Below, one piece after another: positions 42,551-57,700 of a DNA stretch of 64,000 nt. The notes beneath the pieces were generated by a model, which did no database searches, was not told the DNA's origin, and worked only from the letters and a program-made list of their open reading frames with translations. Positions within the stretch are counted from its first letter, which is position 1. The number at the start of each line of letters is the position of its first letter. The DNA comes from Ulva prolifera. Taxonomy: Eukaryota > Chlorophyta > Ulvophyceae > Ulvales > Ulvaceae. The stretch lies in the NCBI GenBank assembly GCA_023078555.1, contig CM041199.1, positions 9,677,315 to 9,741,314 on the forward strand, written 5' to 3'. The position numbers were made by a program, and so were the translations under genes.

Positions 42551-45500
42551 ATTCTGGACATTGACCTCCATGCTGGACATTGACCTCCATTCTGGACATT
42601 GACCTCCATCCTGGACATTGACCTCCATCCTGGACATTGACCTCCATTCTGGACATTTACCTCCAGGACGGGTGAGACGGACATTGACCTCCATCCTGGA
42701 GATTGACCTCCATTCTGGACATTGACCTCCAGGACGGGTGAGACGGACATTGACCTCCATTCATGACATTGACCTCCATTTCCGACATTGACCTCCATTC
42801 TGGACATTGACCTCCATACTGGACATTGACCTCCATTCATGACATTGACCTCCATTCTGGACATTGACCTCCATTCTGTACATTGACCTCCATTTCCGAC
42901 ATTGACCTCCATTTTCGACATTTACCTCCATTCTGGACATTGACCTCCATCCTGGACATTGACCTCCATCCTGGACATTGACCTCCATTCTGGACATTGA
43001 CCTCCAGGACGGGTGAGACGGACATTGACCTCCATCCTGGAGATTGACCTCCATTCTCGACATTGACCTCCAGGACGGGTGAGACGGACATTGACCTCCA
43101 TTCATGACATTGACCTCCATTTCCGACATTGACCTCCATTCTGGACATTGACCTCCATACTGGACATTGACCTCCATTCAGGACATTGACCTCCATTCTG
43201 GTCATTGACCTCCATTCTGTACATTGACCTCCATTTCCGACATTGACCTCCATTTTCGACATTTACCTCCATTCTGGACATTGACCTCCATTTTCGACAT
43301 TGACCACCATTCTGGACATTGACCTCCATTTCCGACATTGACCTCCATTCTGGACATTGACCTCCATTTTCGACATTGACCTCCATTCTGGACATTGACC
43401 TCCATTTCCGACATTGACCTCCATTCTGGACATTGACCTCCATGCTGGACATTGACCTCCATTCGGGACACTGACATCCATGCAGGACATTGACCTCCAT
43501 TCTGGACATTGACCTCCATTCTGGACATTGACCTCCATTCTGGACATTGACCTCCATTCTGGACATTGACCTCCATTTTCGACATTGACCTCCATTATGG
43601 ACATTGACCTCCATTCTGGACATTGACCTTCATTCTGGACATTGACCTCCATTTTCGACATTGACCTCCATTCTGGACATTGACCTCCATTCTGGACATT
43701 GACCTCCATTCTGGACATTGACCTCCATCTGGACATTGACCTCCATTCCGGACATTGACCTCCATCTGGACATTGACCTCCATTCTCGACATTGACCTCC
43801 ATTCGGGACATTGACCTCCATGCTGGACATTGACCTCCATTCTGGACATTGACCTCCATTCTGGACATTGACCTCCATTTTCGACATTGACCTCCATTTT
43901 CGACATTGACCTCCATTCTGGACATTGACCTCCATGCTGGACATTGACCTCCATTCTGGACATTGACCTCCATCCTGGACATTGACCTCCATCCTGGACA
44001 TTGACCTCCATTCTGGACATTTACCTCCAGGACGGGTGAGACGGACATTGACCTCCATCCTGGAGATTGACCTCCATTCTGGACATTGACCTCCAGGACG
44101 GGTGAGACGGACATTGACCTCCATTCATGACATTGACCTCCATTTCCGACATTGACCTCCATTCTGGACATTGACCTCCATACTGGACATTGACCTCCAT
44201 TCATGACATTGACCTCCATTCTGGACATTGACCTCCATTCTGTACATTGACCTCCATTTCCGACATTGACCTCCATTTTCGACATTTACCTCCATTCTGG
44301 ACATTGACCTCCATCCTGGACATTGACCTCCATCCTGGACATTGACCTCCATTCTGGACATTGACCTCCAGGACGGGTGAGACGGACATTGACCTCCATC
44401 CTGGAGATTGACCTCCATTCTGGACATTGACCTCCAGGACGGGTGAGACGGACATTGACCTCCATTCATGACATTGACCTCCATTTCCGACATTGACCTC
44501 CATTCTGGACATTGACCTCCATACTGGACATTGACCTCCATTCAGGACATTGACCTCCATTCTGGTCATTGACCTCCATTCTGTACATTGACCTCCATTT
44601 CCGACATTGACCTCCATTTTCGACATTTACCTCCATTCTGGACATTGACCTCCATTTTCGACATTGACCACCATTCTGGACATTGACCTCCATTTCCGAC
44701 ATTGACCTCCATTCTGGACATTGACCTCCATGCTGGACATTGACCTCCATTCTGGACATTGACCTCCATTCTGGACATTGACCTCCATTTTCGACATTGA
44801 CCTCCATTTTCGACATTGACCTCCATTCTGGACATTGACCTCCATGCTGGACATTGACCTCCATTCTGGACATTGACCTCCATCCTGGACATTGACCTCC
44901 ATCCTGGACATTGACCTCCATTCTGGACATTTACCTCCAGGACGGGTGAGACGGACATTGACCTCCATCCTGGAGATTGACCTCCATTCTGGACATTGAC
45001 CTCCAGGACGGGTGAGACGGACATTGACCTCCATTCATGACATTGACCTCCATTTCCGACATTGACCTCCATTCTGGACATTGACCTCCATACTGGACAT
45101 TGACCTCCATTCATGACATTGACCTCCATTCTGGACATTGACCTCCATTCTGTACATTGACCTCCATTTCCGACATTGACCTCCATTTTCGACATTTACC
45201 TCCATTCTGGACATTGACCTCCATCCTGGACATTGACCTCCATCCTGGACATTGACCTCCATTCTGGACATTGACCTCCAGGACGGGTGAGACGGACATT
45301 GACCTCCATCCTGGAGATTGACCTCCATTCTGGACATTGACCTCCAGGACGGGTGAGACGGACATTGACCTCCATTCATGACATTGACCTCCATTTCCGA
45401 CATTGACCTCCATTCTGGACATTGACCTCCATACTGGACATTGACCTCCATTCAGGACATTGACCTCCATTCTGGTCATTGACCTCCATTCTGTACATTG

Positions 45501-45678
45501 ACCTCCATTTCCGACATTGACCTCCATTTTCGACATTTACCTCCATTCTGGACATTGACCTCCATTTTCGACATTGACCACCATTCTGGACATTGACCTC
45601 CATTTCCGACATTGACCTCCATTCTGGACATTGACCTCCATTTTCGACATTGACCTCCATTCTGGACATTGACCTCCA
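42551..45678. repeat. 3.1-kb block, copy 2 (offset 4302)
   Basis: This matches 38249-41376 by landmarks. A third, shorter relative starts at 48014 and again has the ttctcg unit between two 28-base units (near 48310). Confidence 0.85.
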
Positions 45679-46722
45679 TTTCCGACATTGACCTCCATTC
45701 TGGACATTGACCTCCATTTCCGACATTGACCTCCATTCTGGACATTGACCTCCATTTTCGACATTGACCTCCATTCTGGACATTGACCTCCATGCTGGAC
45801 ATTGACCTCCATTCTGGACATTGACCTCCATTCTGGACATTGACCTCCATTTTCGACATTGACCTCCATTTTCGACATTGACCTCCATTCTGGACATTGA
45901 CCTCCATGCTGGACATTGACCTCCATTCTGGACATTGACCTCCATTCATGACATTAAACTCCATTTCCGACATTGACCTCCATTCTGGACATTGACCTCC
46001 ATTTCCGACATTGACCTCCATTCTGGACATTGACCTCCATTCTGGACATTGACCTCCATTTTCGACATTGACCACCATTCTGGACATTGACCTCCATTTC
46101 CGACATTGACCTCCATTCTGGACATTGACCTCCATTTTCGACACTGACCTCCATTCTGGACATTGACCTCCATTTCCGACATTGACCTCCATTCTGGACA
46201 TTGACCTCCATTTCCGACATTGACCTCCATTTTCGACATTGACCTCCATTCTGGACATTGACCTCCATACTGGACATTGACCTCCATTCGGGACATTGAC
46301 CTCCATTCTGGACATTGACCTCCATTCTGGACATTGACCTCCATTTCCGACATTGACCTCCATTCTGGACATTGACCTCCATTTTCGACATTGACCTCCA
46401 TTCTGGACATTGACCTCCATGCTGGACATTGACCTCCATTCTGGACATTGACCTCCATTCTGGACATTGACCTCCATTTTCGACATTGACCTCCATTTTC
46501 GACATTGACCTCCATTCTGGACATTGACCTCCATGCTGGACATTGACCTCCATTCTGGACATTGACCTCCATCCTGGACATTGACCTCCATCCTGGACAT
46601 TGACCTCCATTCTGGACATTTACCTCCAGGACGGGTGAGACGGACATTGACCTCCATCCTGGAGATTGACCTCCATTCTGGACATTGACCTCCAGGACGG
46701 GTGAGACGGACATTGACCTCCA
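45034..46722. repeat. 1689-bp higher-order unit S1-S2-S3, copy 3
   Basis: S1 starts at 45034, S2 at 45375 and S3 at 45945, with the same module lengths as copy 1. Its left part is shared with the 3.1-kb block. Confidence 0.85.
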
Positions 46723-47045
46723 TTCATGACATTGACCTCCATTTCCGACATTGACCTCCATTCTGGACATTGACCTCCATTCTGGACATTGACCTCCATT
46801 CTGTACATTGACCTCCATTTCCGACATTGACCTCCATTTTCGACATTTACCTCCATTCTGGACATTGACCTCCATCCTGGACATTGACCTCCATTCAGGA
46901 CATTGACCTCCATTCTGGTCATTGACCTCCATTCTGTACATTGACCTCCATTTCCGACATTGACCTCCATTTTCGACATTGACCTCCATTCTGGACATTG
47001 ACCTCCATGCTGGACATTGACCTCCATTCTGGACATTGACCTCCA

Positions 47046-48013
47046 TTCATGACATTAAACTCCATTTCCGACATTGACCTCCATTCTGGACATTGACCTC
47101 CATTTCCGACATTGACCTCCATTCTGGACATTGACCTCCATTCTGGACATTGACCTCCATTTTCGACATTGACCACCATTCTGGACATTGACCTCCATTT
47201 CCGACATTGACCTCCATTCTGGACATTGACCTCCATTTTCGACACTGACCTCCATTCTGGACATTGACCTCCATTTCCGACATTGACCTCCATTCTGGAC
47301 ATTGACCTCCATTTCCGACATTGACCTCCATTTTCGACATTGACCTCCATTCTGGACATTGACCTCCATACTGGACATTGACCTCCATTCGGGACATTGA
47401 CCTCCATTCTGGACATTGACCTCCATTCTGGACATTGACCTCCATTTCCGACATTGACCTCCATTCTGGACATTGACCTCCATTTTCGACATTGACCTCC
47501 ATTTCCGACATTGACCTCCATTTTCGACATTGACCTCCATTCTGGACATTGACCTCCATACTGGACATTGACCTCCATTCGGGACATTGACCTCCATTCT
47601 GGACATTGACCTCCATTCTGGACATTGACCTCCATTTCCGACATTGACCTCCATTCTGGACATTGACCTCCATTTTCGACATTGACCTCCATTCTGGACA
47701 TTGACCTCCATGCTGGACATTGACCTCCATTCTGGACATTGACCTCCATTCTGGACATTGACCTCCATTTTCGACATTGACCTCCATTTTCGACATTGAC
47801 CTCCATTCTGGACATTGACCTCCATGCTGGACATTGACCTCCATTCTGGACATTGACCTCCATCCTGGACATTGACCTCCATCCTGGACATTGACCTCCA
47901 TTCTGGACATTTACCTCCAGGACGGGTGAGACGGACATTGACCTCCATCCTGGAGATTGACCTCCATTCTGGACATTGACCTCCAGGACGGGTGAGACGG
48001 ACATTGACCTCCA
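47046..48013. repeat. S3 module expanded by 190 bp
   Basis: This S3 is 968 bases instead of 778. The extra ten units are a tandem duplication, 47312-47501 and 47502-47691, of the run tttccg, ttttcg, ttctgg, tactgg, ttcggg, ttctgg, ttctgg, tttccg, ttctgg, ttttcg. Confidence 0.88.
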
Positions 48014-50250
48014 TTCATGACATTGACCTCCATTTCCGACATTGACCTCCATTCTGGACATTGACCTCCATACTGGACATTGACCTCCATTCATGACATT
48101 GACCTCCATTCTGGACATTGACCTCCATTCTGTACATTGACCTCCATTTCCGACATTGACCTCCATTTTCGACATTTACCTCCATTCTGGACATTGACCT
48201 CCATCCTGGACATTGACCTCCATCCTGGACATTGACCTCCATTCTGGACATTGACCTCCAGGACGGGTGAGACGGACATTGACCTCCATCCTGGAGATTG
48301 ACCTCCATTCTCGACATTGACCTCCAGGACGGGTGAGACGGACATTGACCTCCATTCATGACATTGACCTCCATTTCCGACATTGACCTCCATTCTGGAC
48401 ATTGACCTCCATACTGGACATTGACCTCCATTCAGGACATTGACCTCCATTCTGGTCATTGACCTCCATTCTGTACATTGACCTCCATTTCCGACATTGA
48501 CCTCCATTTTCGACATTTACCTCCATTCTGGACATTGACCTCCATTTTCGACATTGACCACCATTCTGGACATTGACCTCCATTTCCGACATTGACCTCC
48601 ATTCTGGACATTGACCTCCATTTTCGACATTGACCTCCATTCTGGACATTGACCTCCATTTCCGACATTGACCTCCATTCTGGACATTGACCTCCATGCT
48701 GGACATTGACCTCCATTCGGGACACTGACATCCATGCAGGACATTGACCTCCATTCTGGACATTGACCTCCATTCTGGACATTGACCTCCATTCTGGACA
48801 TTGACCTCCATTCTGGACATTGACCTCCATTTTCGACATTGACCTCCATTATGGACATTGACCTCCATTCTGGACATTGACCTTCATTCTGGACATTGAC
48901 CTCAATTTTCGACATTGACCTCCATTCTGGACATTGACCTCCATTCTGGACATTGACCTCCATTCTGGACATTGACCTCCATCTGGACATTGACCTCCAT
49001 TCCGGACATTTACCTCCATCTGGACATTGACCTCCATTCTCGACATTGACCTCCATTCGGGACATTGACCTCCATGCTGGACATTGACCTCCATTCTGGA
49101 CATTGACCTCAATTCTGGACATTGACCTCCATTCTCGACATTGACCTCCATTCTCGACATTGACCTCCATTCGGGACATTGACCTCCATTTCCGACATTG
49201 ACCTCCATTCTGGACATTGACCTCCATTCTTGACATTGACCTCCATTCTGGACATTGACCTCCATTTTCGACATTGACCTCCATTCTGGACATTGACCTC
49301 CATACTGGACATTGACCTCCATTCGGGACATTGACCTCCATTCTGGACATTGACCTCCATTTTCGACATTGACCTCCATTCTGGACATTGACCTCCATGC
49401 TGGACATTGACCTCCATTCTGGACATTGACCTCCAGGACGGGTGAGACGGACATTGACCTCCATCCTGGACATTGACCTCCATTCTGGACATTGACCTCC
49501 AGGACGGGTGAGACGGACATCGACCTCCATTCATGACATTGACCTCCATTTCCGACATTGACCTCCATTCTGGACATTGACCTCCATACTGGACATTGAC
49601 CTCCATTCAGGACATTGACCTCCATTCTGGTCATTGACCTCCATTCTGTACATTGACCTCCATTTCCGACATTGACCTCCATTCTGGACATTGACCTCCA
49701 TTTTCGACATTGACCTCCATTCTGGACATTGACCTCCATTCTGGTCATTGACCTCCATTCTGTACATTGACCTCCATTTCCGACATTGACCTCCATTCTG
49801 TACATTGACCTCCATTTCCGACATTGACCTCCATTTTCGACATTTACCTCCATTCTGGACATTGACCTCCATTTTCGACATTGACCACCATTCTGGACAT
49901 TGACCTCCATTTCCGACATTGACCTCCATTCTGGACATTGACCTCCATGCTGGACATTGACCTCCATTCTGGACATTGACCTCCATTCTGGACATTGACC
50001 TCCATTTTCGACATTGACCTCCATTTTCGACATTGACCTCCATTCTGGACATTGACCTCCATGCTGGACATTGACCTCCATTCTGGACATTGACCTCCAT
50101 CCTGGACATTGACCTCCATCCTGGACATTGACCTCCATTCTGGACATTTACCTCCAGGACGGGTGAGACGGACATTGACCTCCATCCTGGAGATTGACCT
50201 CCATTCTGGACATTGACCTCCAGGACGGGTGAGACGGACATTGACCTCCA

Positions 50251-52508
50251 TTCATGACATTGACCTCCATTTCCGACATTGACCTCCATTCTGGACATTG
50301 ACCTCCATACTGGACATTGACCTCCATTCATGACATTGACCTCCATTCTGGACATTGACCTCCATTCTGTACATTGACCTCCATTTCCGACATTGACCTC
50401 CATTTTCGACATTTACCTCCATTCTGGACATTGACCTCCATCCTGGACATTGACCTCCATCCTGGACATTGACCTCCATTCTGGACATTGACCTCCAGGA
50501 CGGGTGAGACGGACATTGACCTCCATCCTGGAGATTGACCTCCATTCTGGACATTGACCTCCAGGACGGGTGAGACGGACATTGACCTCCATTCATGACA
50601 TTGACCTCCATTTCCGACATTGACCTCCATTCTGGACATTGACCTCCATACTGGACATTGACCTCCATTCAGGACATTGACCTCCATTCTGGTCATTGAC
50701 CTCCATTCTGTACATTGACCTCCATTTCCGACATTGACCTCCATTTTCGACATTTACCTCCATTCTGGACATTGACCTCCATTTTCGACATTGACCACCA
50801 TTCTGGACATTGACCTCCATTTCCGACATTGACCTCCATTCTGGACATTGACCTCCATTTTCGACATTGACCTCCATTCTGGACATTGACCTCCATTTCC
50901 GACATTGACCTCCATTCTGGACATTGACCTCCATTTCCGACATTGACCTCCATTCTGGACATTGACCTCCATTTTCGACATTGACCTCCATTCTGGACAT
51001 TGACCTCCATGCTGGACATTGACCTCCATTCTGGACATTGACCTCCATTCTGGACATTGACCTCCATTTTCGACATTGACCTCCATTTTCGACATTGACC
51101 TCCATTCTGGACATTGACCTCCATGCTGGACATTGACCTCCATTCTGGACATTGACCTCCATTCATGACATTAAACTCCATTTCCGACATTGACCTCCAT
51201 TCTGGACATTGACCTCCATTTCCGACATTGACCTCCATTCTGGACATTGACCTCCATTCTGGACATTGACCTCCATTTTCGACATTGACCACCATTCTGG
51301 ACATTGACCTCCATTTCCGACATTGACCTCCATTCTGGACATTGACCTCCATTTTCGACACTGACCTCCATTCTGGACATTGACCTCCATTTCCGACATT
51401 GACCTCCATTCTGGACATTGACCTCCATTTCCGACATTGACCTCCATTTTCGACATTGACCTCCATTCTGGACATTGACCTCCATACTGGACATTGACCT
51501 CCATTCGGGACATTGACCTCCATTCTGGACATTGACCTCCATTCTGGACATTGACCTCCATTTCCGACATTGACCTCCATTCTGGACATTGACCTCCATT
51601 TTCGACATTGACCTCCATTCTGGACATTGACCTCCATGCTGGACATTGACCTCCATTCTGGACATTGACCTCCATTCTGGACATTGACCTCCATTTTCGA
51701 CATTGACCTCCATTTTCGACATTGACCTCCATTCTGGACATTGACCTCCATGCTGGACATTGACCTCCATTCTGGACATTGACCTCCATCCTGGACATTG
51801 ACCTCCATCCTGGACATTGACCTCCATTCTGGACATTTACCTCCAGGACGGGTGAGACGGACATTGACCTCCATCCTGGAGATTGACCTCCATTCTGGAC
51901 ATTGACCTCCAGGACGGGTGAGACGGACATTGACCTCCATTCATGACATTGACCTCCATTTCCGACATTGACCTCCATTCTGGACATTGACCTCCATACT
52001 GGACATTGACCTCCATTCAGGACATTGACCTCCATTCTGGTCATTGACCTCCATTCTGTACATTGACCTCCATTTCCGACATTGACCTCCATTTTCGACA
52101 TTTACCTCCATTCTGGACATTGACCTCCATTTTCGACATTGACCACCATTCTGGACATTGACCTCCATTTCCGACATTGACCTCCATTCTGGACATTGAC
52201 CTCCATGCTGGACATTGACCTCCATTCTGGACATTGACCTCCATTCTGGACATTGACCTCCATTTTCGACATTGACCTCCATTTTCGACATTGACCTCCA
52301 TTCTGGACATTGACCTCCATGCTGGACATTGACCTCCATTCTGGACATTGACCTCCATCCTGGACATTGACCTCCATCCTGGACATTGACCTCCATTCTG
52401 GACATTTACCTCCAGGACGGGTGAGACGGACATTGACCTCCATCCTGGAGATTGACCTCCATTCTGGACATTGACCTCCAGGACGGGTGAGACGGACATT
52501 GACCTCCA
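50251..52508. repeat. 2258-bp higher-order unit S1-S2-S3-S2', copy 1 (contains S1-S2-S3 copy 4)
   Basis: S1 is 50251, S2 50592, S3 51162 and S2' 51940, totalling 2258 bases. The next copy follows directly. It differs from the 2599-base arrangement near 34-37 kb by lack of one S1 (341 bases). Confidence 0.9.
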
Positions 52509-54766
52509 TTCATGACATTGACCTCCATTTCCGACATTGACCTCCATTCTGGACATTGACCTCCATACTGGACATTGACCTCCATTCATGACATTGACCT
52601 CCATTCTGGACATTGACCTCCATTCTGTACATTGACCTCCATTTCCGACATTGACCTCCATTTTCGACATTTACCTCCATTCTGGACATTGACCTCCATC
52701 CTGGACATTGACCTCCATCCTGGACATTGACCTCCATTCTGGACATTGACCTCCAGGACGGGTGAGACGGACATTGACCTCCATCCTGGAGATTGACCTC
52801 CATTCTGGACATTGACCTCCAGGACGGGTGAGACGGACATTGACCTCCATTCATGACATTGACCTCCATTTCCGACATTGACCTCCATTCTGGACATTGA
52901 CCTCCATACTGGACATTGACCTCCATTCAGGACATTGACCTCCATTCTGGTCATTGACCTCCATTCTGTACATTGACCTCCATTTCCGACATTGACCTCC
53001 ATTTTCGACATTTACCTCCATTCTGGACATTGACCTCCATTTTCGACATTGACCACCATTCTGGACATTGACCTCCATTTCCGACATTGACCTCCATTCT
53101 GGACATTGACCTCCATTTTCGACATTGACCTCCATTCTGGACATTGACCTCCATTTCCGACATTGACCTCCATTCTGGACATTGACCTCCATTTCCGACA
53201 TTGACCTCCATTCTGGACATTGACCTCCATTTTCGACATTGACCTCCATTCTGGACATTGACCTCCATGCTGGACATTGACCTCCATTCTGGACATTGAC
53301 CTCCATTCTGGACATTGACCTCCATTTTCGACATTGACCTCCATTTTCGACATTGACCTCCATTCTGGACATTGACCTCCATGCTGGACATTGACCTCCA
53401 TTCTGGACATTGACCTCCATTCATGACATTAAACTCCATTTCCGACATTGACCTCCATTCTGGACATTGACCTCCATTTCCGACATTGACCTCCATTCTG
53501 GACATTGACCTCCATTCTGGACATTGACCTCCATTTTCGACATTGACCACCATTCTGGACATTGACCTCCATTTCCGACATTGACCTCCATTCTGGACAT
53601 TGACCTCCATTTTCGACACTGACCTCCATTCTGGACATTGACCTCCATTTCCGACATTGACCTCCATTCTGGACATTGACCTCCATTTCCGACATTGACC
53701 TCCATTTTCGACATTGACCTCCATTCTGGACTTTGACCTCCATACTGGACATTGACCTCCATTCGGGACATTGACCTCCATTCTGGACATTGACCTCCAT
53801 TCTGGACATTGACCTCCATTTCCGACATTGACCTCCATTCTGGACATTGACCTCCATTTTCGACATTGACCTCCATTCTGGACATTGACCTCCATGCTGG
53901 ACATTGACCTCCATTCTGGACATTGACCTCCATTCTGGACATTGACCTCCATTTTCGACATTGACCTCCATTTTCGACATTGACCTCCATTCTGGACATT
54001 GACCTCCATGCTGGACATTGACCTCCATTCTGGACATTGACCTCCATCCTGGACATTGACCTCCATCCTGGACATTGACCTCCATTCTGGACATTTACCT
54101 CCAGGACGGGTGAGACGGACATTGACCTCCATCCTGGAGATTGACCTCCATTCTGGACATTGACCTCCAGGACGGGTGAGACGGACATTGACCTCCATTC
54201 ATGACATTGACCTCCATTTCCGACATTGACCTCCATTCTGGACATTGACCTCCATACTGGACATTGACCTCCATTCAGGACATTGACCTCCATTCTGGTC
54301 ATTGACCTCCATTCTGTACATTGACCTCCATTTCCGACATTGACCTCCATTTTCGACATTTACCTCCATTCTGGACATTGACCTCCATTTTCGACATTGA
54401 CCACCATTCTGGACATTGACCTCCATTTCCGACATTGACCTCCATTCTGGACATTGACCTCCATGCTGGACATTGACCTCCATTCTGGACATTGACCTCC
54501 ATTCTGGACATTGACCTCCATTTTCGACATTGACCTCCATTTTCGACATTGACCTCCATTCTGGACATTGACCTCCATGCTGGACATTGACCTCCATTCT
54601 GGACATTGACCTCCATCCTGGACATTGACCTCCATCCTGGACATTGACCTCCATTCTGGACATTTACCTCCAGGACGGGTGAGACGGACATTGACCTCCA
54701 TCCTAAAGATTGACCTCCATTCTGGACATTGACCTCCAGGACGGGTGAGACGGACATTGACCTCCA
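52509..54766. repeat. 2258-bp higher-order unit S1-S2-S3-S2', copy 2 (contains S1-S2-S3 copy 5)
   Basis: It directly follows copy 1. By eye only three bases differ: t at 53732 (a at 51474) and aa at 54705-54706 (gg at 52447-52448). A third copy starts at 54767 and keeps S1 and S2 length before diverging after 55678. Confidence 0.9.
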
Positions 54767-57700
54767 TTCATGACATTGACCTCCATTTCCGACATTGACC
54801 TCCATTCTGGACATTGACCTCCATACTGGACATTGACCTCCATTCATGACATTGACCTCCATTCTGGACATTGACCTCCATTCTGTACATTGACCTCCAT
54901 TTCCGACATTGACCTCCATTTTCGACATTTACCTCCATTCTGGACATTGACCTCCATCCTGGACATTGACCTCCATCCTGGACATTGACCTCCATTCTGG
55001 ACATTGACCTCCAGGACGGGTGAGACGGACATTGACCTCCATCCTGGAGATTGACCTCCATTCTGGACATTGACCTCCAGGACGGGTGAGACGGACATTG
55101 ACCTCCATTCATGACATTGACCTCCATTTCCGACATTGACCTCCATTCTGGACATTGACCTCCATACTGGACATTGACCTCCATTCAGGACATTGACCTC
55201 CATTCTGGTCATTGACCTCCATTCTGTACATTGACCTCCATTTCCGACATTGACCTCCATTTTCGACATTTACCTCCATTCTGGACATTGACCTCCATTT
55301 TCGACATTGACCACCATTCTGGACATTGACCTCCATTTCCGACATTGACCTCCATTCTGGACATTGACCTCCATTTTCGACATTGACCTCCATTCTGGAC
55401 ATTGACCTCCATTTCCGACATTGACCTCCATTCTGGACATTGACCTCCATTTCCGACATTGACCTCCATTCTGGACATTGACCTCCATTTTCGACATTGA
55501 CCTCCATTCTGGACATTGACCTCCATGCTGGACATTGACCTCCATTCTGGACATTGACCTCCATTCTGGACATTGACCTCCATTTTCGACATTGACCTCC
55601 ATTTTCGACATTGACCTCCATTCTGGACATTGACCTCCATGCTGGACATTGACCTCCATTCTGGACATTGACCTCCATTCATGACATTAAACTCCATTTC
55701 CGACATTGACCTCCATTCTGGACATTGACCTCCATTTCCGACATTGACCTCCATTCTGGACATTGACCTCCATTCTGGACATTGACCTCCATTTTCGACA
55801 TTGACCACCATTCTGGACATTGACCTCCATTTCCGACATTGACCTCCATTCTGGACATTGACCTCCATTTTCGACACTGACCTCCATTCTGGACATTGAC
55901 CTCCATTTCCGACATTGACCTCCATTCTGGACATTGACCTCCATTTCCGACATTGACCTCCATTTTCGACATTGACCTCCATTCTGGACATTGACCTCCA
56001 TACTGGACATTGACCTCCATTCGGGACATTGACCTCCATTCTGGACATTGACCTCCATTCTGGACATTGACCTCCATTTCCGACATTGACCTCCATTCTG
56101 GACATTGACCTCCATTTTCGACATTGACCTCCATTCTGGACATTGACCTCCATTTCCGACATTGACCTCCATTCTGGACATTGACCTCCATGCTGGACAT
56201 TGACCTCCATTCGGGACACTGACATCCATGCAGGACATTGACCTCCATTCTGGACATTGACCTCCATTCTGGACATTGACCTCCATTCTGGACATTGACC
56301 TCCATTCTGGACATTGACCTCCATTTTCGACATTGACCTCCATTATGGACATTGACCTCCATTCTGGACATTGACCTTCATTCTGGACATTGACCTCCAT
56401 TTTCGACATTGACCTCCATTCTGGACATTGACCTCCATTCTGGACATTGACCTCCATTCTGGACATTGACCTCCATCTGGACATTGACCTCCATTCCGGA
56501 CATTGACCTCCATCTGGACATTGACCTCCATTCTCGACATTGACCTCCATTCGGGACATTGACCTCCATGCTGGACATTGACCTCCATTCTGGACATTGA
56601 CCTCAATTCTGGACATTGACCTCCATTCTCGACATTGACCTCCATTCTCGACATTGACCTCCATTCGGGACATTGACCTCCATTTCCGACATTGACCTCC
56701 ATTCTGGACATTGACCTCCATTCTTGACATTGACCTCCATTCTGGACATTGACCTCCATTTTCGACATTGACCTCCATTCTGGACATTGACCTCCATACT
56801 GGACATTGACCTCCATTCGGGACATTGACCTCCATTCTGGACATTGACCTCCATTTTCGACATTGACCTCCATTCTGGACATTGACCTCCATGCTGGACA
56901 TTGACCTCCATTCTGGACATTGACCTCCAGGACGGGTGAGACGGACATTGACCTCCATCCTGGACATTGACCTCCATTCTGGACATTGACCTCCAGGACG
57001 GGTGAGACGGACATTGACCTCCATTCATGACATTGACCTCCATTTCCGACATTGACCTCCATTCTGGACATTGACCTCCATACTGGACATTGACCTCCAT
57101 TCAGGACATTGACCTCCATTCTGGTCATTGACCTCCATTCTGTACATTGACCTCCATTTCCGACATTGACCTCCATTCTGGACATTGACCTCCATTTTCG
57201 ACATTGACCTCCATTCTGGACATTGACCTCCATTCTGGTCATTGACCTCCATTCTGTACATTGACCTCCATTTCCGACATTGACCTCCATTCTGTACATT
57301 GACCTCCATTTCCGACATTGACCTCCATTTTCGACATTTACCTCCATTCTGGACATTGACCTCCATTTTCGACATTGACCACCATTCTGGACATTGACCT
57401 CCATTTCCGACATTGACCTCCATTCTGGACATTGACCTCCATGCTGGACATTGACCTCCATTCTGGACATTGACCTCCATTCTGGACATTGACCTCCATT
57501 TTCGACATTGACCTCCATTTTCGACATTGACCTCCATTCTGGACATTGACCTCCATCCTGGACATTGACCTCCATCCTGGACATTGACCTCCATTCTGGA
57601 CATTTACCTCCAGGACGGGTGAGACGGACATTGACCTCCATCCTGGAGATTGACCTCCATTCTGGACATTGACCTCCAGGACGGGTGAGACGGACATTGA

